Assembly: GCA_947493955.1 (NCBI GenBank)
Contig: CANLSQ010000001.1
Coordinates: forward strand, 1,116,001 to 1,180,000
DNA length: 64,000 nt
Origin: an uncultured Sphingomonadaceae bacterium
Lineage (GTDB): Bacteria > Pseudomonadota > Alphaproteobacteria > Sphingomonadales > Sphingomonadaceae
Direction: 5' to 3'
Positions 45,569 to 55,063 of this stretch are shown piece by piece. A model generated the notes under the pieces. The model made no database searches, was not told the origin of the DNA, and worked only from the letters and a program-made list of their open reading frames with translations. The first letter of the stretch is position 1, and the number at the start of each line of letters is the position of its first letter. A program made the position numbers and the translations under genes.

Positions 45569-46750
45569 CTACCCCAATCCCCCGACAAACTTCTCAAACA
45601 GGTAAAAACTATCCTGCGGCCCCGGACTGGCCTCGGGGTGATATTGCACGCCAAAGGCGCGTTTGCCGGTGATGCTGATGCCGCAATTGCTGCCGTCGAA
45701 CAGGCTTTTATGGGTCTCGACGATCGTGTCGGGGAGTGTCTCGCTGTCCACCGCAAAACCGTGGTTCATGCTGGTAATTTCAACCAGTCCTTCGCTGTCA
45801 TCCCAGTCGCCACCAACCCGCTGCACCGGGTGATTGGCGCCGCGATGGCCCTGGAACATTTTCACCGTTTTCGCGCCCGCCGCCAGCGCCAGCATCTGAT
45901 GGCCGAGACAAATGCCGAAAATCGGCATGTCCTTCTCCAGCAGCGCCTTGATCACCGGAACCGCATAGTCCCCTGTCGCCGCCGGGTCGCCGGGACCGTT
46001 GGAGAGAAACACGCCTGCAGGCTCCAGCGCCAATATATCATCAAGTGATGTTTGCGCAGGAACAACAGTGACTTTTGCGCCAGCTTTAACAAGATTTCTG
46101 AAGATATTCCGCTTGGCGCCAAAGTCCATCGCCACCACATGTGGCCGTTTCTCCATATCGTCTATCGGCGCATAGCCATGACCAAGACGCCAGATACCGC
46201 TATCCCATATCTTGGTCTGATGCCCGGTCACCTCAACCGCCAGGTCCATGCCCTCAAGCCCGGCCCAGTCGCGCGCTTTGGCGAGCAGGTTATCAATATC
46301 AAACGCGCCATCCGGATCATGCGCGATCACAGCATTGGGCGCGCCGGCTTCCCTGATCCGGCGCGTCAATGCCCGTGTATCGACACCAGCCAGGCCAATC
46401 CCGCCATTGTCTGTCATCCACTGGTCAAACGGCTTGCTGTTGCGAAAGCTGCTCGGCTCGGTCACATCCTCACGGACAATGCAGCCCAGCGCATGGGGCG
46501 CATCCGCTTCGACATCCTCGTCATTGGTGCCGACATTGCCGATATGGGGAAAGGTAAAGGTGATGATCTGTCCGGCATAGCTCGGGTCCGTCATAACCTC
46601 CTGATAACCGGTCATCGATGTGTTGAAACAGACTTCACCGACCGCAGAGCCGGTTGCGCCAAAGCCGCGTCCCCAGATAATAGTGCCATCGGCCAATACC
46701 AATATCCCAGTGGCGCCCTTGGGAGCGGCGGGGATGCTGGTGTCGGTCAT
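45569..46750 (-). CDS. carA: Carbamoyl-phosphate synthase small subunit
   Basis: Glutamine amidotransferase subunit that passes ammonia to CarB. The N-terminal domain includes GEVCFNTSMTGYQEVMTDPSY; the class I glutaminase domain has the nucleophile in GICLGHQMLALAAG and the His/Glu pair in FGVQYHPEASPGP. The ATG at 46750 is preferred over 46756 because AAGGA lies eight bases upstream of it. The 393-residue product is normal. It is divergent from yqeY with a 152-base gap that must contain both promoters. Confidence 0.96.
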   Translation of the reverse strand: MTDTSIPAAPKGATGILVLADGTIIWGRGFGATGSAVGEVCFNTSMTGYQEVMTDPSYAGQIITFTFPHIGNVGTNDEDVEADAPHALGCIVREDVTEPSSFRNSKPFDQWMTDNGGIGLAGVDTRALTRRIREAGAPNAVIAHDPDGAFDIDNLLAKARDWAGLEGMDLAVEVTGHQTKIWDSGIWRLGHGYAPIDDMEKRPHVVAMDFGAKRNIFRNLVKAGAKVTVVPAQTSLDDILALEPAGVFLSNGPGDPAATGDYAVPVIKALLEKDMPIFGICLGHQMLALAAGAKTVKMFQGHRGANHPVQRVGGDWDDSEGLVEITSMNHGFAVDSETLPDTIVETHKSLFDGSNCGISITGKRAFGVQYHPEASPGPQDSFYLFEKFVGGLG

Positions 46751-46902
46751 GGGCATTGTCCTTATCTATGGCGGGAGCCGCATGCTCCTGCGCTTCAAGC
46801 AAATTTCGCCGTGCCTAGGTGTAGTTTTTTGCCGTCGCAATCTATGAAAAAAAATAAGTTGCGGCTATGTTGGTAGCTTATTCCAAAATTACGGGGAACG
46901 CT

Positions 46903-47355
46903 ATGATTCGCGATGACGTGAAAGCGGCACAAATTGCGGCTATGAAAGCCGGCGACAAGGATCGCACAGCCGCGACACGGGCCATGCTGGCCAAGATCAA
47001 GGACAAGGATATCGAGCTGCGCACCAAGGACAGCAAGCTTGATGATGATGTCATGGTGACCGATGTGCTGCAGAAAATGGCGAAGCAACGGCGCGAATCG
47101 ATTGAGATGTTCGAATCAGGTGGCCGCGATGAATTGGCCAAGGGCGAGAAGATGGAACTTGCCGTGATCGAGGAATTCCTGCCCGCGCAGCTGAGCGAAG
47201 CCGATACGGCAGCGTTGATTGATGGCATCAAGGCTGAACTCGGAGCGGCATCGATGAAAGACATGGGCCGCGTAATGGCCGAGCTGAAATCCCGCCACGG
47301 CAGCGAAATCGACATGAGCAAGGCCAGCGGTCTGGTGAAGGCTGCGCTCTCCTGA
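46903..47355 (+). CDS. yqeY: GatB/YqeY-domain protein
   Basis: A 150-residue protein of the GatB/YqeY family: IRDDVKAAQIAAMKAGDKDR with TAATRAMLAKIKDKDIELR, KQRRESIEMFESGGRDELA, and KDMGRVMAELKSRHGSEID near the C-terminus. The helical tail domain is shared with the GatB amidotransferase subunit and binds tRNA there; free-standing YqeY function is unproven. The ATG at 46903 is chosen because the family starts at MIRDDV; 12 further upstream codons are in frame. It precedes dnaG and rpoD, as in many proteobacterial macromolecular-synthesis operons. Confidence 0.92.
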   Translation: MIRDDVKAAQIAAMKAGDKDRTAATRAMLAKIKDKDIELRTKDSKLDDDVMVTDVLQKMAKQRRESIEMFESGGRDELAKGEKMELAVIEEFLPAQLSEADTAALIDGIKAELGAASMKDMGRVMAELKSRHGSEIDMSKASGLVKAALS

Positions 47356-47714
47356 TGAAGGAAAGCTTGTGGCAGCGCTATCTCAAATGGCGGCTGCGCA
47401 ATGTTGAAATTGTGGAATGCGATGACAATGGCCTGACTCACCGTTTTCGGAAGAAAACGGCCCATTTGCGGTGGAATGATATCGAAAAGGTCCATGCGTT
47501 CAAACGGGATCTGGTAACCGTCGATTGTGTATGTTTGGCTTTCACGTCCAAAGATGGCATTATCGAGATAGCGGAGGATGCCGAGGGATATTCAGAAGTT
47601 TTGGAGAGGTTGGAAAAACATCTTGGCGTAACGCCGGAATGGATGCTCACAGTCATGTTTCCGGCATTTGAACCCAATCTTACGCAGATTTACCCAGTGG
47701 GCGAAGCCTCATGA
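47355..47714 (+). CDS. Small PH-like domain protein, unknown
   Basis: A 119-residue protein: a short basic helix WQRYLKWRLRN, then strands NVEIVECDDNGLTHRF, LRWNDIEKVHAFKRDL, DCVCLAFTSKDGIIEIAED, and a final helix YSEVLERLEKHLG. The strand order with a conserved Trp, Asp-Ile and a closing helix is reminiscent of a bacterial PH-like fold; this is only a reading of pattern. The ATG overlaps the yqeY stop by one base, and its own stop overlaps the dnaG ATG, so the three are translationally coupled. Confidence 0.7.
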   Translation: MKESLWQRYLKWRLRNVEIVECDDNGLTHRFRKKTAHLRWNDIEKVHAFKRDLVTVDCVCLAFTSKDGIIEIAEDAEGYSEVLERLEKHLGVTPEWMLTVMFPAFEPNLTQIYPVGEAS

Positions 47715-49579
47715 CTCTGTCTCCCCAATGGCTTGATGAACTGCGCAGCCGGACGACATTGTCCACGCTGATTGGCCGGACGGTGAAGGTCCAGAAGGCA
47801 GGACGCGAGTTTAAGGCCTGTTGCCCGTTTCATAACGAGAAAACGCCAAGTTTCACGATCAACGACGAAAAAGGCTTCTACCATTGCTTTGGTTGCGGCG
47901 CGCATGGAGATGCCATCCGATGGATGACGGACCAGCGCGGCCTCAGCTTTATGGATGCGGTGAAGGATTTGGCGGCCGAGGCACAGATGGAAGTCCCCGC
48001 CCCCGATCCGCGGGCCGCGCAGCGCCAGGAAGCCCGGGCGACATTACATGACGTCATGGCGGCAGCACAGGATTGGTTCGTTACGCAGTTTAACGGGATT
48101 GAAGGCGCGGCCGCTCGTGAATATCTGAAAAATCGCGGTATCTCCGAGAACACCATCCGCGAATTTGGCTTTGGTTTTGCGCCAGATTCACGTGGTCGGC
48201 TCAAGGAAGCCCTTTCGGTTCACGGGATTGATCAGCTGGTTGAGGCCGGTTTGCTCATCAAGGTTGATGACCGGGATCCCTATGATCGTTTTCGCGGCCG
48301 GTTGATGATTCCCATTCGTGATCCACGCGGACGGGTTATTGCCTTTGGTGGCCGGATATTGGGCGATGGTGAGCCCAAATATCTCAACTCGCCTGATACG
48401 CCTTTGTTCGATAAAGGTCGTACACTCTACAATCTCGACAAGGCTTCACCGGCATCCCGCCAGACCGGACGAATCTTGGTTGTCGAAGGCTATATGGATG
48501 CCATTGCACTGGCCCAGGCCGGTTTCGAGGACGTCGTCGCACCGCTGGGTACTGCGCTCACAGAACATCAGATCGAACGGATCTGGAAAATGGTTGAGGC
48601 GCCCATCCTCTGCTTTGACGGGGATAATGCCGGTCAAAAAGCCGCCATGCGCGCTGCGTTAAGAGCGTTACCAATATTGCGTCCGTCCCACAGCCTGAAT
48701 TTCATCGCGCTGCCGGCAGGGCAAGATCCTGATGATCTGCTGCGATCAGAAGGGCCACAAGCATTTGCAGCTTTAATCGACCAACCACAAATGCTCGGCG
48801 ACAAGATATGGCAGGTGGAATTTGAGGCCGAACCGCTCAACACGCCGGAAACCAAGGCAGGTCTGAAAAAACGACTATCCGACCATGTTCGCGATATAGC
48901 CGATCAGGATATCGCGCAGCATTACCGCCAGGATTTTCAACAGCGATATGAAGAGGCCTTTTTCAGAAGGCGTGACAACGCCCCGGGTCAGAAACAGTTT
49001 GCACGTTCGAAAGGCGGTTTCAAATCTCAATATGTTTCGTTCAAGCCAATGGACGATACCAAGTCCGTTTTGATCGATGGCCATGACCTGCGTATCGCAA
49101 AAGCGATTTTGGGCGGCCTGATCCGCCACCCTTCCCAGATTTCCAAGCATTTTGAAGAACTAACCGTGCTGCGGTTGGCCGATTCGCAGATGCAGGTATT
49201 GCTATCGGAGTTGATACATGCGGCAATGAGCAAAGAAATGCTTGATATGCAGGGCCTTCTTACCATATTGGAACAGACAGATTGTTATAATGTCGCAAAA
49301 GGGCTGTTACGGGCCGATGCGCTGAATTTCACTTTCAACCGCAAACTGCCAGATAATGCCCCGTCGGACGATATCGAACGGGCGCAGAATGATTTGGCAG
49401 AAGCGATTAAGGTAATCACTGCGCGACCGGGACTGGAAGCGGCTTTGGCGGAGGCAACACGGCGGGTGCAGGATAATCTCGATGAAGAAAGCTATGCGGA
49501 GCAACAAAGATTGCGGCAGGCAAAGCAGGAATTTCATGACAGATTAGTTGAAATCACCCAGGTCGATGACATCGTGTGA
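47711..49579 (+). CDS. dnaG: DNA primase DnaG
   Basis: Synthesises RNA primers for DNA replication. The N-terminal zinc finger is CCPFHNEKTPSF...HCFGCG (CHC2 type, about residues 36-61). The RNA-polymerase core includes EYLKNRGISENTIREFGFGF, GGRILGDGEPKYLNSP and the TOPRIM segment VVEGYMDAIALAQAG with FDGDNAGQKAA (metal-binding Asp residues). A helicase-binding C-terminal region follows (about 430-622). Length of 622 residues is typical. The ATG overlaps the preceding stop by 4 bases. Confidence 0.97.
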   Translation: MTLSPQWLDELRSRTTLSTLIGRTVKVQKAGREFKACCPFHNEKTPSFTINDEKGFYHCFGCGAHGDAIRWMTDQRGLSFMDAVKDLAAEAQMEVPAPDPRAAQRQEARATLHDVMAAAQDWFVTQFNGIEGAAAREYLKNRGISENTIREFGFGFAPDSRGRLKEALSVHGIDQLVEAGLLIKVDDRDPYDRFRGRLMIPIRDPRGRVIAFGGRILGDGEPKYLNSPDTPLFDKGRTLYNLDKASPASRQTGRILVVEGYMDAIALAQAGFEDVVAPLGTALTEHQIERIWKMVEAPILCFDGDNAGQKAAMRAALRALPILRPSHSLNFIALPAGQDPDDLLRSEGPQAFAALIDQPQMLGDKIWQVEFEAEPLNTPETKAGLKKRLSDHVRDIADQDIAQHYRQDFQQRYEEAFFRRRDNAPGQKQFARSKGGFKSQYVSFKPMDDTKSVLIDGHDLRIAKAILGGLIRHPSQISKHFEELTVLRLADSQMQVLLSELIHAAMSKEMLDMQGLLTILEQTDCYNVAKGLLRADALNFTFNRKLPDNAPSDDIERAQNDLAEAIKVITARPGLEAALAEATRRVQDNLDEESYAEQQRLRQAKQEFHDRLVEITQVDDIV

Positions 49580-49626
49580 ATTGTGTGAACTTTGAAGATT
49601 AGTTTTTAAAATAAGGGCCCTGAGAC

Positions 49627-51651
49627 TTGGCAAGCAAAGCAAAAAAACCAGCGGTAACAGAAGATGCGCCGCTCATTGACATGAATGAGTCCGGTATCAA
49701 AAAACTTCTCACGAAGGCAAAGAAACGAGGCTACCTGACCTACGACGAATTGAACGAAGCCATGCCGCAGGACCAGATGTCCAGCGAGCAAATCGAAGAT
49801 GTGATGTCGTCCATATCCGATATGGGCGTGAAGATTGTCGAAAATGATGACGAAGCTGCCGAGGAAATGGGCGGCGATGAAGTCGAGTCCATCGACGGTT
49901 CCGACAAGGATAAGAAAACAACCACCGCTGCCGCTCCGAAAAAAGCAGCTGGCGACCGCACCGATGATCCAGTGCGCATGTATCTGCGCGAAATGGGCGC
50001 TGTCGAACTGCTCAGCCGCGAAGGTGAAATTGCCATTGCCAAGCGTATCGAGGCCGGCCGGGATACAATGATCTGGGGCCTTTGTGAAAGCCCGACAACC
50101 TTTAATGCGATTATTGAATGGTCCACTGCCCTTAATGATGGTGAGATGCAGCTGCGCGAAATACTCGACCTTGATGCGATGCTGTCAAAAGATCCTGTGC
50201 CGGAAAATCTTGAAGACGAAGATGATGATGACGGCGAAATCAGCGAAAAAACGGCAGGCCCGTCTTTCAAGGATGATGACGAGGTTGAAGACGAACCGGA
50301 AGCAGCCGAAGGCGAAGGTGACGATGAAGACGAATTGACCGAACGTCGGACCAAGCGCGTTGTCGAAGAAGAGGAAGAAGATAATACGCTTTCTCTAGCA
50401 CAGATGGAAGAAGCCCTGAAACCAGAGGCTCTCGAAAAATTCGCAACCATCACCTCCGTATTCAAGAAATTCTCGAAATTGCAGAACACCCGCATGGAAG
50501 CCTTTGCGGTTGGTGATGATTTCCCTGCGGCGTCAGAGAAAAAATATCATAACCTGCGTGAAGAACTCACCGCTTTGGTCGAAAGCGTCCAATTTCATGC
50601 CAACAAGATCGAATTTCTGGTTGACCAACTTTACTCGTTCAACCGCCGGTTGACGGCGCTGGGCGGCCAGATGCTGAGGCTTGCAGAGCGGCACAAGGTA
50701 CCGCGCCGAGCCTTTTTGGAAGGCTATGTCGGCCATGAACTGGATGACGGCTGGCTGGCCAGCATGGCCAAAACCGACAAGAAATGGGCGGCCTTTGCAG
50801 AAAAGGAAGCAGTATCTGTTGAACGGATTCGCGCAGAAATCTCCGATATATCGGCCGCAACCGGAACATCGCTCGGCGAATTCCGCCGTATCGTCAACAT
50901 GGTCCAAAAGGGTGAGCGCGAGGCGCGCATTGCCAAGAAAGAAATGGTCGAAGCCAATTTGCGGCTCGTTATTTCCATCGCGAAAAAATATACCAACCGC
51001 GGCCTGCAGTTTCTCGATCTGATCCAGGAAGGCAATATCGGCCTCATGAAAGCGGTTGATAAGTTTGAGTATCGCCGCGGATATAAATTCTCGACCTATG
51101 CAACATGGTGGATTCGTCAGGCGATTACCCGATCAATTGCCGATCAGGCGCGGACGATTCGTATTCCGGTCCATATGATTGAAACGATCAACAAGCTGGT
51201 CCGCACCTCACGCCAGTTCCTCCACGAGCAGGGCCGTGAGCCGACTCCTGAAGAAATGGCAGAGCGTCTGTCCATGCCGCTTGAAAAAGTGCGCAAGGTC
51301 ATGAAGATCGCGAAAGAACCGATCAGCCTGGAAACACCAATTGGTGATGAAGAAGATTCGCATCTGGGTGACTTTATTGAAGATAAGAATGCGATCATTC
51401 CTGTGGACGCCGCCATTCAGGCGAATCTCAAAGAGACTGTGACACGGGTGTTGGCAAGCCTGACACCGCGTGAAGAGCGGGTTTTGCGGATGCGTTTCGG
51501 CATTGGCATGAATACCGATCACACACTGGAAGAAGTCGGGCAGCAGTTTAGCGTGACCCGGGAACGTATTCGCCAAATTGAGGCAAAGGCATTGCGGAAA
51601 CTGAAACATCCAAGCCGCAGCCGGAAAATGCGCAGCTTCCTGGATCAATAA
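49627..51651 (+). CDS. rpoD: RNA polymerase primary sigma factor RpoD
   Basis: Housekeeping sigma-70 of 674 residues. Region 1.1 is recognisable ([20 protein letters not shown]), region 1.2 has [21 protein letters not shown], and the non-conserved region (about 180-260) is dominated by Asp/Glu. Regions 2.1-2.4 include [15 protein letters not shown]-type [20 protein letters not shown] and [17 protein letters not shown]; region 4.2 ends with [20 protein letters not shown]. The start codon is TTG (49627), giving [11 protein letters not shown]; an ATG at 49681 would remove 18 residues. It lies 47 bases after dnaG. Confidence 0.97.
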   Translation: MASKAKKPAVTEDAPLIDMNESGIKKLLTKAKKRGYLTYDELNEAMPQDQMSSEQIEDVMSSISDMGVKIVENDDEAAEEMGGDEVESIDGSDKDKKTTTAAAPKKAAGDRTDDPVRMYLREMGAVELLSREGEIAIAKRIEAGRDTMIWGLCESPTTFNAIIEWSTALNDGEMQLREILDLDAMLSKDPVPENLEDEDDDDGEISEKTAGPSFKDDDEVEDEPEAAEGEGDDEDELTERRTKRVVEEEEEDNTLSLAQMEEALKPEALEKFATITSVFKKFSKLQNTRMEAFAVGDDFPAASEKKYHNLREELTALVESVQFHANKIEFLVDQLYSFNRRLTALGGQMLRLAERHKVPRRAFLEGYVGHELDDGWLASMAKTDKKWAAFAEKEAVSVERIRAEISDISAATGTSLGEFRRIVNMVQKGEREARIAKKEMVEANLRLVISIAKKYTNRGLQFLDLIQEGNIGLMKAVDKFEYRRGYKFSTYATWWIRQAITRSIADQARTIRIPVHMIETINKLVRTSRQFLHEQGREPTPEEMAERLSMPLEKVRKVMKIAKEPISLETPIGDEEDSHLGDFIEDKNAIIPVDAAIQANLKETVTRVLASLTPREERVLRMRFGIGMNTDHTLEEVGQQFSVTRERIRQIEAKALRKLKHPSRSRKMRSFLDQ

Positions 51652-51711
51652 AACGCGGTTTTCCGGGGTTTTCGACCATTTCGATACTATGGTTTGCACT
51701 TAGCTAACGCG

Positions 51712-51738
51712 GCGTAAACCGGGTATTTAGGTTTATGC
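51712..51738 (+). repeat. Hairpin between rpoD and the next gene
   Basis: GCGTAAACC (51712-51720) and GGTTTATGC (51730-51738) pair over 9 bp with one G-U, with a 9-base loop. No T-run follows, so intrinsic termination is uncertain; it may mark an mRNA 3' end or processing site. No other structure was seen in the 159-base gap. Confidence 0.4.
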
Positions 51739-51810
51739 GCTAATCACGAGTTGTAACGCGATTTGCCGGGCATCAAACGTCAGGCAAGTCACCGGGAACT
51801 CTAACGTGAT

Positions 51811-52479
51811 GTGAGCGCAATGCCAGAAACCAGTTTAATACCATCCGCGCGACCATCTTTGGTGGACCATGTCGCCGAACATGGCACGCAATCTGCCAGC
51901 TATATTGAAACGATCGAGAGCGATTTCACGGCGTTAAGCGGTGCGGATATTGCTGATATCGCTCATTTTCTTTGCGTTCTACACGGCCGCCACCCCGGCG
52001 TAGTCGATCATGCCGCTACCAAGACCGCTGATGTTGTCGCCCGCGAATGGCTTGTGGAAGCGATGGACGGTTTTTCCGCCGAACGCGCTTTTCTGACAAC
52101 TTTGACTGTCGCCGCCGGACCGATATCGGGCGTGCGCACTGAAGACCAGAGCAATGCAACGGTGCTCGCCCAGCGCAAGGCGCTTGAGATGCTCTCACAG
52201 TCTGACCGCAACGGCTGTGCCCTGGGTGCATCCTTTGCCCTTGTTCTGGATTGGCAAGCTATCCGGCCATTGCTTGAAAAGGTCGCCATAAAACTGGGTA
52301 TAGAACCCAGAAAAGCGATTTTACCGTCAGCGGAAGCAACGCATGTTCTGAACACTGAGCTGTCGCAATCCAGCGCAGTTGAGCGCGCCATCAATTTTGG
52401 CGTGGATCAGATATTGACCCAACATCGCGGCCTTTGGCAGCTCCTTGAAGCCCGCAAGAATGCGCGTAACGCAAGCTGA
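51811..52479 (+). CDS. Unknown protein, alpha-helical (possible sphingomonad family)
   Basis: A 222-residue cytosolic protein, rich in Ala, without signal peptide or transmembrane segments. Recognisable stretches are IADIAHFLCVLHGRHPGVVDHA, TADVVAREWLVEAMDGFSAER, QRKALEMLSQSDRNGCALGA and RAINFGVDQILTQHRGLWQLL. It is likely all helical; I did not recognise a domain with known function, though it has the look of a conserved sphingomonad protein. Starts at GTG 51811 or ATG 51820 are both possible. It sits alone between rpoD and the MoxR gene. Confidence 0.65.
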   Translation: MSAMPETSLIPSARPSLVDHVAEHGTQSASYIETIESDFTALSGADIADIAHFLCVLHGRHPGVVDHAATKTADVVAREWLVEAMDGFSAERAFLTTLTVAAGPISGVRTEDQSNATVLAQRKALEMLSQSDRNGCALGASFALVLDWQAIRPLLEKVAIKLGIEPRKAILPSAEATHVLNTELSQSSAVERAINFGVDQILTQHRGLWQLLEARKNARNAS

Positions 52480-52550
52480 CCGGCAACATCGCGCATTTGT
52501 TTGATTAACTAAATGATTAACTTGCCTCAAAACGGCCTTTTCCCTATCGC

Positions 52551-52587
52551 TATTCCATTGACGTTTACGGCAAGGGAATATGGAATA
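52551..52587 (+). promoter_or_regulatory. Inverted repeat spanning the moxR ribosome-binding site
   Basis: TATTCCAT (52551-52558) and ATGGAATA (52580-52587) form a perfect 8-bp stem around a 21-base loop. The 3' arm runs to the A of the moxR ATG, and GGGAA inside the loop could be the Shine-Dalgarno, so folding would hinder initiation. Regulation is inference. Confidence 0.4.
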
Positions 52588-53432
52588 TGCGTTTTGACGG
52601 TACCAAAGATTATGTAGCAACCGATGATTTGAAGGTTGCGGTCAACGCTGCCGTGACGCTTCGGCGCCCATTGCTTGTAAAGGGCGAGCCCGGCACCGGT
52701 AAAACCGTTCTTGCACATGAAATTGCCAAGGCTACTGGCGCGCCATTGATTGAATGGAATGTAAAGTCCACCACGAAGGCTCATCAGGGTCTTTACGAAT
52801 ATGATGCGGTTGCACGGCTTCGCGATGGTCAGTTAGGCGACGAGCGTGTCCATGATATCTCCAACTACATCCGCCGAGGTAAACTCTGGGAAGCCTTTAC
52901 CAGTAAGGAATTGCCGGTCCTGCTGATTGACGAGATTGACAAGGCGGACATCGAATTTCCCAACGATTTGTTGCAGGAACTCGATCGCATGGAATTCCAT
53001 GTTTATGAAACGAAAGAAACCATCAAGGCCGCGGAACGGCCGATCGTGGTGATCACGTCCAACAATGAAAAAGAATTGCCCGACGCATTCTTGCGCCGCT
53101 GTTTCTTCCACTATATCAAATTTCCGGATCGTGAGACGATGCAGGAAATCATCAATGTCCATTTCCCTGATATTCAAGGGGTTTTGGTCAAAAAAGCGAT
53201 GGATATTTTCTACGATGTTCGGGAAGTTCCAGGCCTGAAAAAGAAACCGAGCACCTCGGAGTTACTCGACTGGCTGAAGCTTTTGCTTTCTGAAGACATG
53301 CCGCTTGAAGTGTTGCAATCGCAGGACCCAAGCAAAGCCATTCCGCCACTGCACGGGGCCTTGCTCAAGAATGAGCAAGACGTCATGCTGTTCGAACGCT
53401 TGGCATTCATGGCGAAACGCGAAGCGCGTTAA
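52587..53432 (+). CDS. MoxR-type AAA+ ATPase
   Basis: A 281-residue AAA+ protein of the MoxR class, chaperone-like ATPases that work with VWA partners in metal-cofactor insertion or enzyme maturation. Walker A is KGEPGTGKTVLAHEIA (about 33-48), Walker B is VLLIDEIDKADIEFPNDLLQ, sensor 1 VVITSNNEKELPDAFLRR with the arginine finger at its end. The C-terminal lid contains KKKPSTSELLDWLKLLLSED. It is followed by a VWA gene after 14 bases, the standard two-gene module. An inverted repeat covers its translation start. Confidence 0.92.
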   Translation: MRFDGTKDYVATDDLKVAVNAAVTLRRPLLVKGEPGTGKTVLAHEIAKATGAPLIEWNVKSTTKAHQGLYEYDAVARLRDGQLGDERVHDISNYIRRGKLWEAFTSKELPVLLIDEIDKADIEFPNDLLQELDRMEFHVYETKETIKAAERPIVVITSNNEKELPDAFLRRCFFHYIKFPDRETMQEIINVHFPDIQGVLVKKAMDIFYDVREVPGLKKKPSTSELLDWLKLLLSEDMPLEVLQSQDPSKAIPPLHGALLKNEQDVMLFERLAFMAKREAR

Positions 53433-53446
53433 ACGGAGCGAACCAG

Positions 53447-54631
53447 ATGTTCTTCAACTTCATGGACGAGCTAAGAGCAGCGGGAATAACCGCTTCGCTT
53501 AAAGAACATCTGGTGCTTTTGGAGGCGCTGGACAAGGAAGTTATCCAAAGCCGTCCGGAAGAATTCTATTATCTGTCTCGAGCAACTTTTGTTAAAGATG
53601 AAGGACTTCTGGATCGCTTCGACCAAGTATTCTCAAAGGTTTTCAAGGGTATTGAAACCAGTTACGGGATGCAGGAAGAAGATATTCCGCTCGACTGGCT
53701 GAAAGCCGTTGCGGAAAAATATCTGTCCGAAGAAGAAATGGCCGAAGTCAAGAAACTTGGCAGCTGGGACGAGATCATGGAGACGCTGAAAGAGCGTCTT
53801 GCCGAGCAGGAAAAACGCCATGAAGGCGGCAGCAAATGGATCGGCACCGGTGGTACTTCTCCTTACGGTAACAGCGGCTTTAACCCCGAAGGTGTCCGGA
53901 TCGGTGGTGAAGGCGGTCAAAAGAAAGCCATCAAGGTTTGGGACAAGCGCGAGTTTCAGAATCTCGACAACACCAAGCAACTTGGCACACGGAACATCAA
54001 GGTCGCCCTGCGGCGGTTGCGGAGATTTGCCCGTGAAGGCTCTGCCGATGAGCTGGATATCAACAGCACCATCAATGGAACCGCCAAAAAGGGCTGGCTC
54101 GACATCCATATGCGCCCTGAGCGGCACAATGCGGTAAAGCTTTTGCTTTTCTTGGATGTGGGCGGATCGATGGATCCTTTTATCAAGCTATGCGAAGAAC
54201 TTTTTTCCGCTGCGACTACCGAATTCAAGAATCTCGAATTTTTCTATTTTCATAATTGCGTTTATGAAGGTGTGTGGAAGGACAATCGCCGGCGTTTCTC
54301 AGAACGGACAAATACATGGGATATCCTCCATAAATATGGCCATGACTATAAGCTGATTTTTGTCGGTGACGCGTCAATGAGCCCTTATGAAATCACGCAT
54401 CCCGGCGGTTCCGTCGAGCATTTTAACGAGGAAGCCGGCGTGACCTGGCTTAATCGGATGACCAATACTTATCCCGCGACCGCTTGGTTAAATCCGGTAC
54501 CGGAAAAGCAATGGGGTTATTCTCAGAGTGTCAAAATCGTCAAGGAATTGATGAATGACCGTATGTACCCGCTGACGCTGGAAGGTTTGAGCGACGCTAT
54601 GAAGGAATTGACCCGCAAACACGGGTCATAA
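53447..54631 (+). CDS. VWA-domain protein (CoxE-like), partner of MoxR
   Basis: A 394-residue protein of the CoxE/DUF58-like VWA class. The N-terminal half (about 1-140) is helical and hydrophilic, and a Gly-rich stretch GTGGTSPYGNSGFNPEG joins it to the VWA. The MIDAS is partly altered: LFLDVGGSMDP (D237-x-G-G-S), with later LIFVGDASMSPYE in place of the usual TDG. GLSDAMKELTRKHG ends the protein. The pair with MoxR suggests a substrate-specific chaperone acting on a still unidentified enzyme. Convergent with the next gene, 4 bases apart. Confidence 0.88.
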   Translation: MFFNFMDELRAAGITASLKEHLVLLEALDKEVIQSRPEEFYYLSRATFVKDEGLLDRFDQVFSKVFKGIETSYGMQEEDIPLDWLKAVAEKYLSEEEMAEVKKLGSWDEIMETLKERLAEQEKRHEGGSKWIGTGGTSPYGNSGFNPEGVRIGGEGGQKKAIKVWDKREFQNLDNTKQLGTRNIKVALRRLRRFAREGSADELDINSTINGTAKKGWLDIHMRPERHNAVKLLLFLDVGGSMDPFIKLCEELFSAATTEFKNLEFFYFHNCVYEGVWKDNRRRFSERTNTWDILHKYGHDYKLIFVGDASMSPYEITHPGGSVEHFNEEAGVTWLNRMTNTYPATAWLNPVPEKQWGYSQSVKIVKELMNDRMYPLTLEGLSDAMKELTRKHGS

Positions 54632-54635
54632 AGCG

Positions 54636-54938
54636 CTACGCTTCAACCGCCAGCAAGGTTGTTCCCTGGTATTTTTCAGCCGCTGCATCAAAAAGGTCCG
54701 ATGGTTCAAACTGCCGATCTTCGACCACCACCTCTTTCAGGCCTGAAAGTTTAAACGTGCCTAGTTTCAACTCGCGAGGCGGTTGCCCTTCCCTCTCGAT
54801 CGTGACAGCATCAACATGCATCTCATCATGACGAGTATAGAGAATATGCGGCGCAAGGGTAACCTGCATTTTGTTATAAGTGGCAGTCACACATTTTTTC
54901 AGCGCAACGCCTTCCAAAAATTCTTTGTTTGGTAGCAT
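54636..54938 (-). CDS. Small protein resembling a WYL-domain fragment
   Basis: A 100-residue protein, mostly beta by pattern: LKKCVTATYNKMQVTLAPHI, LYTRHDEMHVDAVTIEREG and ELKLGTFKLSGLKEVVVEDR, ending in FEPSDLFDAAAEKYQG. The succession Tyr-Asn, APH-x-L, DAVT, LGTFKL-GL resembles the ligand-sensing WYL domain, but no helix-turn-helix precedes it and it is much shorter than WYL regulators. It may be a stand-alone sensor or an unrelated small protein. Start at ATG 54938. Confidence 0.6.
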   Translation of the reverse strand: MLPNKEFLEGVALKKCVTATYNKMQVTLAPHILYTRHDEMHVDAVTIEREGQPPRELKLGTFKLSGLKEVVVEDRQFEPSDLFDAAAEKYQGTTLLAVEA

Positions 54939-55063
54939 GGCTGCAAGATATCAAAAATAGAGGACGACGCAACAGAAATGTTGCATTGCAACATTGCCTA
55001 AACCGGCCAACTCACTTTCGAATATCTCTTACATATGGTAAGATTTCGCAGAGGAGGTCCCCC

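Noticed and set aside
46052-46876. A 274-codon plus-strand frame through carA
   Set aside because: Antisense to carA, whose glutaminase motifs are intact; no ribosome-binding site or family match.
49740-50495. A 251-codon Ser-rich minus-strand frame in rpoD
   Set aside because: It is the complement of the Asp/Glu-rich non-conserved sigma region, which gives long Ser-rich runs in the shadow frame.
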